Part shown: one piece after another, positions 59,566-64,000 of the stretch
Layout of the letters: every line of letters begins with the position of its first letter
How positions within the stretch are numbered: position 1 is the stretch's first letter
NCBI GenBank assembly: GCA_017534445.1
Contig: JAFXWC010000071.1
Location: forward strand, 124,001 to 188,000
Direction: 5' to 3'
From: Treponema sp.
GTDB lineage: Bacteria > Spirochaetota > Spirochaetia > Treponematales > Treponemataceae
Length of the DNA stretch: 64,000 bases
Notes under the pieces: generated by a model
Told to the model about the DNA's origin: nothing
The model's database searches: none
Seen by the model: the letters and a program-made list of their open reading frames with translations, nothing else
Program-made: the position numbers and the translations under genes

Positions 59566-60390
59566 CTACTTCTTGCGGCGACTAATAATGAAGCGGTTGG
59601 AAGGCTTCCTCTTATTGCGCGTCTTGTAACCACGACAAGGCTGTCCCCAAGGAGTAACAGGCAAGTGTCCCTTACCTGCACCTTCACCACCACCAAGCGG
59701 ATGGTCAACAGGGTTCATAGCCATACCACGAACTGTCGGGCGGATGCCTCTCCAGCGGTTGCGGCCTGCTTTACCCAGTTTTGTGTTCATGCGTTCTTCG
59801 TTGCCTACGATACCGATTGTAGCATAGCACTTGCCATGGATGCGGCGAAGTTCTCCAGAAGGCAACTTAATTGTTACGTAATCACCTTCTTTTGCAGCAA
59901 TCAAAGCACCTGCACCGGCAGAGCGAACAAGCTGTCCACCACGTCCGAGCGTAAGTTCAATATTGTGTACTGTAAAACCAACAGGAATTACGGAAAGCGG
60001 AAGTGCGTTTCCTACTGTAGGTGTTGCATTCTCACCGGACATAATCTTCTGACCAACAGTCAAATTCTTTGGAGCGATGATGTAGCGCTTTTCACCGTCT
60101 GCATATGCAATCAAAGCAATGTTTGCACTGCGGAATGGATCGTATTCAATAGTTTTTACAGTTCCAGGAATACCGTGCTTGTCGCGCTTAAAGTCGATGT
60201 CACGATATCTTCTCTTGTGACCGCCACCCTGGTGACGAACAGAAATCCGTCCGCCTGCGCCACGGTCAGCATGAGCTTTAATACCGTGAGTAAGGCTTTT
60301 TTCGGGTTTATCGGCTGTCAGTTCTTCACGAACCAAATCAACACGGCCACGTGTACCTTTTGAATAAGGTTTGTATATCTTAAGAGCCAT
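59566..60390 (-). CDS. rplB: Ribosomal protein L2
   Basis: This 274-residue protein has the RNA-binding N-terminus ([33 protein letters not shown]), the [27 protein letters not shown] motif with the conserved His at the peptidyl transferase centre, and the basic tail. Ribosome site and spacing are normal. Confidence 0.98.
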   Translation of the reverse strand: MALKIYKPYSKGTRGRVDLVREELTADKPEKSLTHGIKAHADRGAGGRISVRHQGGGHKRRYRDIDFKRDKHGIPGTVKTIEYDPFRSANIALIAYADGEKRYIIAPKNLTVGQKIMSGENATPTVGNALPLSVIPVGFTVHNIELTLGRGGQLVRSAGAGALIAAKEGDYVTIKLPSGELRRIHGKCYATIGIVGNEERMNTKLGKAGRNRWRGIRPTVRGMAMNPVDHPLGGGEGAGKGHLPVTPWGQPCRGYKTRNKRKPSNRFIISRRKK

Positions 60391-60419
60391 ATGGTTCCCC
60401 TTAATTATCGTTCAAAGGC

Positions 60420-60704
60420 TTAAGCGCCTTCAAACACCTTGATTGTTTCGCCAGGAGCAAGCTTAACGATTGCTTTCTTCCAGCTAGCTGTTTTGCCAGG
60501 CTTACCACGAAGTCTTTTTGTCTTTCCCTTTACGTTGATTGTTGTGCAGTCCACAACCTTTACGTTAAAGAGTCTGCGTACAGCTTCCTTAATCTGAATC
60601 TTCGTAGAAGCAGGGTCTACTTTGAAAGTATACTTGTTTTCTTCACGAAGAAGTGTAGCTTTTTCAGAAAGAATAGGTTCAATAAGAACATCTTCGTATG
60701 TCAT
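60420..60704 (-). CDS. rplW: Ribosomal protein L23
   Basis: This 94-residue protein has the L23 pattern DVLIEPILSEKATLLREENKYTFKV and LFNVKVVDCTTINVKGKTKRLRGKPG. It is the docking site for trigger factor and the signal recognition particle. It overlaps rplD by 1 base. Confidence 0.97.
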   Translation of the reverse strand: MTYEDVLIEPILSEKATLLREENKYTFKVDPASTKIQIKEAVRRLFNVKVVDCTTINVKGKTKRLRGKPGKTASWKKAIVKLAPGETIKVFEGA

Positions 60705-61417
60705 TATTCAGCCTCCACTTTTTCAAAGAATTCTGAAAGATTCTTTGCAGCACCTTCAAGCATAACAATCTTTCTTGCGTAGAAGAGGTCATGTGCGCGA
60801 AGGCGGTTGAAAGAAAGGAATGAAACATAAGGAAGGTTCCTACCAGCCTGCTTAATAAGCTTGTCATCGTCTTTCAACAAGATGACTGTGCGGTAATCTT
60901 CTGCCTTGTCGCCTTTCTTCTGATGAGTCTTGCCAGCACCAGTTCTAAGAACAGGTTCAAACTTTACAGGTGCATTCTTTGCAAGAGAGTCAAGAACCTT
61001 TACGAGATCCTTTGTCTTTCCGCTTTCAATGCTGAAGTCTTCAACAACTGTAAGTCTGTCATTCTGAGCCTGAAGGCTAAGAATCGTCTTCATTGCAAGG
61101 CGCTTCTCTTTCTTAGGGATATAATAGCTGTAGTCGCGCGGCTTCGGTCCAAAAATTGTACCGCCACCAACAGTAATAGGGGACTTCTTGTCACCACGGC
61201 GGGCGTTTCCTGTTCCCTTCTGCTTGTATGGCTTGGCATTGCTGCCATGAACTTCTGCGCGTGTCTTTGTACAAGCTGTTCCAACACGTTTATTTGCTAA
61301 TTCGTTTGTGATGGCGTAATAGATAACGTCTTCGTTGACTGGGAGTCCGAAAATTTTATCGTCAAGATTAATAGTCCTGAGTTCTTTACCATCGGTTGAA
61401 TAGACTTTCTTTTCCAT
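60704..61417 (-). CDS. rplD: Ribosomal protein L4
   Basis: This 237-residue protein has the L4 extended loop ([33 protein letters not shown]) that reaches the exit tunnel, plus the [21 protein letters not shown] and [19 protein letters not shown] ends. Its N-terminal region is longer than in E. coli ([20 protein letters not shown]). Confidence 0.97.
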   Translation of the reverse strand: MEKKVYSTDGKELRTINLDDKIFGLPVNEDVIYYAITNELANKRVGTACTKTRAEVHGSNAKPYKQKGTGNARRGDKKSPITVGGGTIFGPKPRDYSYYIPKKEKRLAMKTILSLQAQNDRLTVVEDFSIESGKTKDLVKVLDSLAKNAPVKFEPVLRTGAGKTHQKKGDKAEDYRTVILLKDDDKLIKQAGRNLPYVSFLSFNRLRAHDLFYARKIVMLEGAAKNLSEFFEKVEAE

Positions 61418-61431
61418 ACTATTCCTCGACC

Positions 61432-62052
61432 TTATTTCTTAACAGCAGCCTTAACAATAAGCGTGCTGTCTTTTGTCCCAGGAACTGCACCGCGTACCAT
61501 TAAAACTTTAAGCTCAGGGTCTACTTTTACAACCTTGAGATTCTGAACTGTAACACGATCACAACCCATGTGGCCAGGCATCTTAATATTCTTAAGTGTG
61601 TGTCCCGGAGTTGTACAGCATCCAGTGCCGCCGGCTTCCCTATGGAACTTAGAACCGTGAGTTGCTCTACCACCATGGAAACCCCATCTCTTCATTACGC
61701 CCTGGAAACCCTTACCCTTAGAGGTAGCGGTTACATCAATAAAGCGCACCTTGTCAAAAAGCTCAACGCCAATCTGGTCGCCGACTTTTACTTCGCCTTC
61801 AAAATCGCGGAATTCTTTCAAGTGCCGCTTAGGCGTAACGTTTTCAGGGAACTGCTTTGCATAAGGCTTTGTAACATTCTTGGCCTTCATGTCTTCAAAA
61901 CCAAGAACAACAGCGTTATAACCGCACTTTTCCTCTGTCTTTGTAGCAATGACCGTATTCGGTTCGACGCGGATCACGGTTACTGGTGTCAGATTTCCGT
62001 TTTCGTCAAAAACTTGGGTCATTCCCACTTTTTTTGCTATCAGACCTTTCAT
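61432..62052 (-). CDS. rplC: Ribosomal protein L3
   Basis: This 206-residue protein starts KGLIAKKVGMTQVFDENG and has GFQGVMKRWGFHGGRATHGSKFHREAGGTG, the L3 loop that approaches the catalytic centre. The start ATG 62052 is preceded by GAGGAG-like bases (TTAGGAG); longer reading to 62088 lies in the spacer. Confidence 0.97.
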   Translation of the reverse strand: MKGLIAKKVGMTQVFDENGNLTPVTVIRVEPNTVIATKTEEKCGYNAVVLGFEDMKAKNVTKPYAKQFPENVTPKRHLKEFRDFEGEVKVGDQIGVELFDKVRFIDVTATSKGKGFQGVMKRWGFHGGRATHGSKFHREAGGTGCCTTPGHTLKNIKMPGHMGCDRVTVQNLKVVKVDPELKVLMVRGAVPGTKDSTLIVKAAVKK

Positions 62053-62118
62053 CTGAATACTCCTAACTAGGCCGCCATCCCGATCCAAGGGACCGTACCC
62101 TTTATTTCAATAATTAAA

Positions 62119-62427
62119 TTATTGCTTGATTTCTACTGCAACACCTGCAGGAAGTTCCAACTTCATGAGTGAATCCATCACTTCTGAAGAAGGTTCGAAA
62201 ATATCAATAAGGCGCTTGTGTGTGCGCATCTCAAACTGTTCGCGTGATTTTTTGTTAACAAAAACTGAACGCAACACAGTTACCTTGTTGATTCTTGTTG
62301 GAAGCGGGATTGGTCCTGAAACCTTTGCTCCTGCCTTCTGAACCTGCTGAACGATGTCTTTTGCACTCTGATCGATAAGCGCTACGTCAAAAGCGCGAAG
62401 GCTTACACGAATCTTGCCGTTTGCCAT
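62119..62427 (-). CDS. rpsJ: Ribosomal protein S10
   Basis: This 102-residue protein has [22 protein letters not shown] and the [34 protein letters not shown] core of S10. It is also part of transcription antitermination complexes. A CAATAATTTAATTATTG palindrome covers the region of its stop codon. Confidence 0.98.
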   Translation of the reverse strand: MANGKIRVSLRAFDVALIDQSAKDIVQQVQKAGAKVSGPIPLPTRINKVTVLRSVFVNKKSREQFEMRTHKRLIDIFEPSSEVMDSLMKLELPAGVAVEIKQ

Positions 62428-62437
62428 AATTACTCCT

Positions 62438-62468
62438 AAAAGCGGAACAGGGGAAATCCCCTGCCCCG
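62438..62468 (-). terminator. Weak terminator or attenuator between tuf and rpsJ
   Basis: On the minus strand a GC-rich stem, CAGGGG/CCCCTG (62463-62458 and 62453-62448), extended by CGG/CCG pairs (62468-62466 and 62445-62443), is followed by only four Ts (62441-62438) and then the rpsJ ribosome site. This fits partial termination that lets tuf be made in excess over the ribosomal proteins. Confidence 0.5.
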
Positions 62469-62481
62469 TTTAATTCAAAAA

Positions 62482-63669
62482 CTATTCGAGAACTTTTGTA
62501 ACCTGGCCGGAAGCGATTGTGTGTCCGCCTTCACGGATAGCAAGCTTAAGACCTTCGTCCATAGCGATCGGGTGAATAAGTTCACCGATGATCTTTACGT
62601 TGTCGCCTGGTTTTACCATTTCTGTTCCGGCTTCAAGATTTACAGTACCTGTAATATCTGTTGTACGGAAGTAGAACTGTGGGCGGTAACCTGTAAAGAA
62701 TGGGCTGTGGCGTCCGCCTTCTTCCTTTGAAAGAACGTAAATCTGAGCTTCGAACTTTGTGTGTGGGTGGATGCTTCCAGGAGCAGCGAGAACCTGACCA
62801 CGGATAACGTCCTTCTTTTCAATACCACGGAGAAGGATACCAGCGTTGTCACCAGCCATACCTTCGTTCAAAGTCTTGTTGAACATTTCGATACCAGTAA
62901 CAGTTGAAGACTGTGTCGGGCGGATACCAACCAATTCAACTGGGTCACCCATGTGGATAACACCGCGTTCGATACGGCCAGTAACAACTGTACCACGACC
63001 AGAGATTGTGAAGATGTCTTCGATTGGCATCAAGAATGGCTTCTGATCATCGCGAACAGGATCTTCGAACCATGAGTCCATTGTAGAAAGGAGCTCTTCG
63101 ATGCACTTTGTGTTGTCTGGATTGTCAGATTCGTTGAGAGCCTTGAATGCAGAACCCTTTACGATTGGTGTTTCTTCAGAGAAACCGTAAGAGCTTACTG
63201 TATCCTTTACTTCTTCAACAACGAGTTCAAGAAGGTCTGGATCGTCAACAAGGTCAACCTTGTTAAGGAATACGATGATCTTCGGTACACCAACCTGGCG
63301 TGCCAAGAGCAAGTGTTCCTTTGTCTGAGGCATAACTGAGTCAGGAGCAGAAACAACGAGGATAGCACCGTCCATCTGTGCAGCACCAGTAATCATGTTC
63401 TTAACATAGTCTGCGTGTCCTGGGCAGTCAATGTGAGCGTAGTGACGCTTGTCTGACTGATACTCAAGGTGACGGCTGTTGATTGTGATACCACGTTCCT
63501 TTTCCTCTGGAGCATTGTCGATTTCGTCATACTTCAAGAGCTTATCACCATATTTCTTTGCACAATATGTTGTGATAGCTGCGGAAAGAGTGGTCTTACC
63601 ATGGTCTACGTGACCGATGGTTCCAACGTTCATGTGAGGTTTAGTTCTTTTGAACTCTTCCTTTGCCAT
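62482..63669 (-). CDS. tuf: Elongation factor Tu
   Basis: This 395-residue protein has G1 GHVDHGKT, switch I around ERGITIN, G3 DCPGH, G4 NKVD and G5 SAF, then domains 2 and 3 with [14 protein letters not shown] and [14 protein letters not shown]. It carries aminoacyl-tRNA to the ribosome. Here tuf starts the S10 block; rpsL, rpsG and fusA are not next to it. It has AAGGAGA before ATG 63669. Confidence 0.99.
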   Translation of the reverse strand: MAKEEFKRTKPHMNVGTIGHVDHGKTTLSAAITTYCAKKYGDKLLKYDEIDNAPEEKERGITINSRHLEYQSDKRHYAHIDCPGHADYVKNMITGAAQMDGAILVVSAPDSVMPQTKEHLLLARQVGVPKIIVFLNKVDLVDDPDLLELVVEEVKDTVSSYGFSEETPIVKGSAFKALNESDNPDNTKCIEELLSTMDSWFEDPVRDDQKPFLMPIEDIFTISGRGTVVTGRIERGVIHMGDPVELVGIRPTQSSTVTGIEMFNKTLNEGMAGDNAGILLRGIEKKDVIRGQVLAAPGSIHPHTKFEAQIYVLSKEEGGRHSPFFTGYRPQFYFRTTDITGTVNLEAGTEMVKPGDNVKIIGELIHPIAMDEGLKLAIREGGHTIASGQVTKVLE

Positions 63670-64000
63670 GATTTTCTCCTTGCCTTGCAGGTTTTACCTG
63701 TGGCATGTATAAAATTAATGTGCTGCACTTTAAGCCAGAAAAAGCTCCTTCCAAACAAGGAAAGGCATTTTCGCATACACACTTTAGAACCAAAATTGAG
63801 ATGAGTATAATAGAAGGAAAGGACAACTTGCCATAAACCTGTTTCATCAATTCGGAACAGTTGGCCTACACCACCTATCATCATCCAACCGAAAACATTG
63901 TCTTCGGAATGACTGGTCTGGCATTCAAAGGGATTCAACCCAAGCCTTTCTTTAAGTCGGGACTCCTTAAACGCTTTCCAGTCGGCACAAACGCAACGCG
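63670..64000. other. Region upstream of tuf, no supported gene
   Basis: No convincing gene is visible. The minus strand holds a TATACT/TATTAT-like -10 near 63803-63812 that could be the tuf promoter, which would give a long leader of about 125 bases. That leader contains CAGGT-AAA-ACCTG, a small hairpin close to the tuf ribosome site. An open minus frame runs through the region into tuf, but it overlaps the tuf leader and start and has no start of its own, so it is not called. Bases beyond about 63930 may belong to a gene cut by the window edge. Confidence 0.4.

Noticed and set aside
63630-64000. Minus-strand open frame upstream of and into tuf
   Set aside because: The frame overlaps the tuf ribosome site and start codon and has no start of its own; the residues are not like any family I know. 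It could belong to a gene cut by the window edge but cannot be supported.
1-64000. CRISPR arrays, tRNA or rRNA genes, prophage
   Set aside because: No regular short repeats with spacers, no cloverleaf with CCA or conserved T-arm, and no phage structural or integrase genes were seen in reading both strands.

Overview
The window looks like the chromosome of a spirochaete, most probably a gut- or rumen-type Treponema. This is inferred from the ribosomal block, which starts at tuf and lacks infA, adk and rpsD, from the treponemal style of EF-Tu and of the class III cyclase/FecR pair, and from the general base composition. No database search was possible, so the genus is a judgement. No tRNA, rRNA, CRISPR array, prophage or intact insertion sequence was seen.

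Layout. (1) 1-8000: an AraC-type regulator cut by the window edge, then a tightly packed plus-strand run of 13 genes (cupin, ProC-like reductase, alpha/beta hydrolase, two HAD phosphatases, a histidine phosphatase and many GNAT acetyltransferases, one fused to a cupin). (2) 8-14.9 kb: an XRE/DUF5680 regulator, a membrane class III adenylate cyclase with a FecR-domain partner, a YcaQ-like protein, and a flavin-binding protein/MarR pair behind a clear promoter with a dyad operator. (3) 14.8-17.8 kb: a divergent VTC-polymerase / DUF4956 / CotH-kinase trio. (4) 18-22.3 kb: an esterase and an ABC-2 exporter (two permeases, one ATPase) opposite a LysR regulator. (5) 22.3-27.1 kb: a second, partly decayed copy of the 2-8.8 kb block (hydrolase fragment, GNAT fragment, intact GNAT, intact XRE/DUF5680), plus an ABC-transporter fragment, an AraC regulator, a double GNAT and a cupin. 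(6) 27.1-28.6 kb: an OhrR-type peroxide sensor with flavodoxin and glutathione peroxidase. (7) 28.6-36 kb: an ABC exporter, a chemotaxis receptor, an isochorismatase-like hydrolase, an MFS efflux pump preceded by a 12-codon leader peptide with competing hairpins, a PAT-like GNAT and an AraC regulator. (8) 36-45.7 kb: an iron alcohol dehydrogenase, sugar/hydroxyacid oxidoreductases and an SMP-30 lactonase, a Na/Pi cotransporter-PhoU fusion, two GNATs and two paralogous exported proteins. (9) 45.8-48.7 kb: a second iron alcohol dehydrogenase, a GyrI-like protein and a membrane-anchored hydrolase. (10) 48.7-63.7 kb (minus): tuf-S10-spc-alpha ribosomal operon, ending in a small zinc-ribbon protein and a strong terminator.

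How it works together. The right-hand quarter is housekeeping translation. The rest is an accessory and stress-response landscape: 13 genes with 14 GNAT domains, small-molecule hydrolases, efflux pumps and one-component regulators, many next to recognisable operators. The most notable points are the leader-peptide attenuator upstream of the MFS pump, the duplicated and decaying GNAT/hydrolase/XRE block, the VTC-DUF4956-CotH trio, several promoters whose predicted start coincides with an ATG (candidate leaderless mRNAs), and the uncharacterised zinc protein that closes the ribosomal operon.
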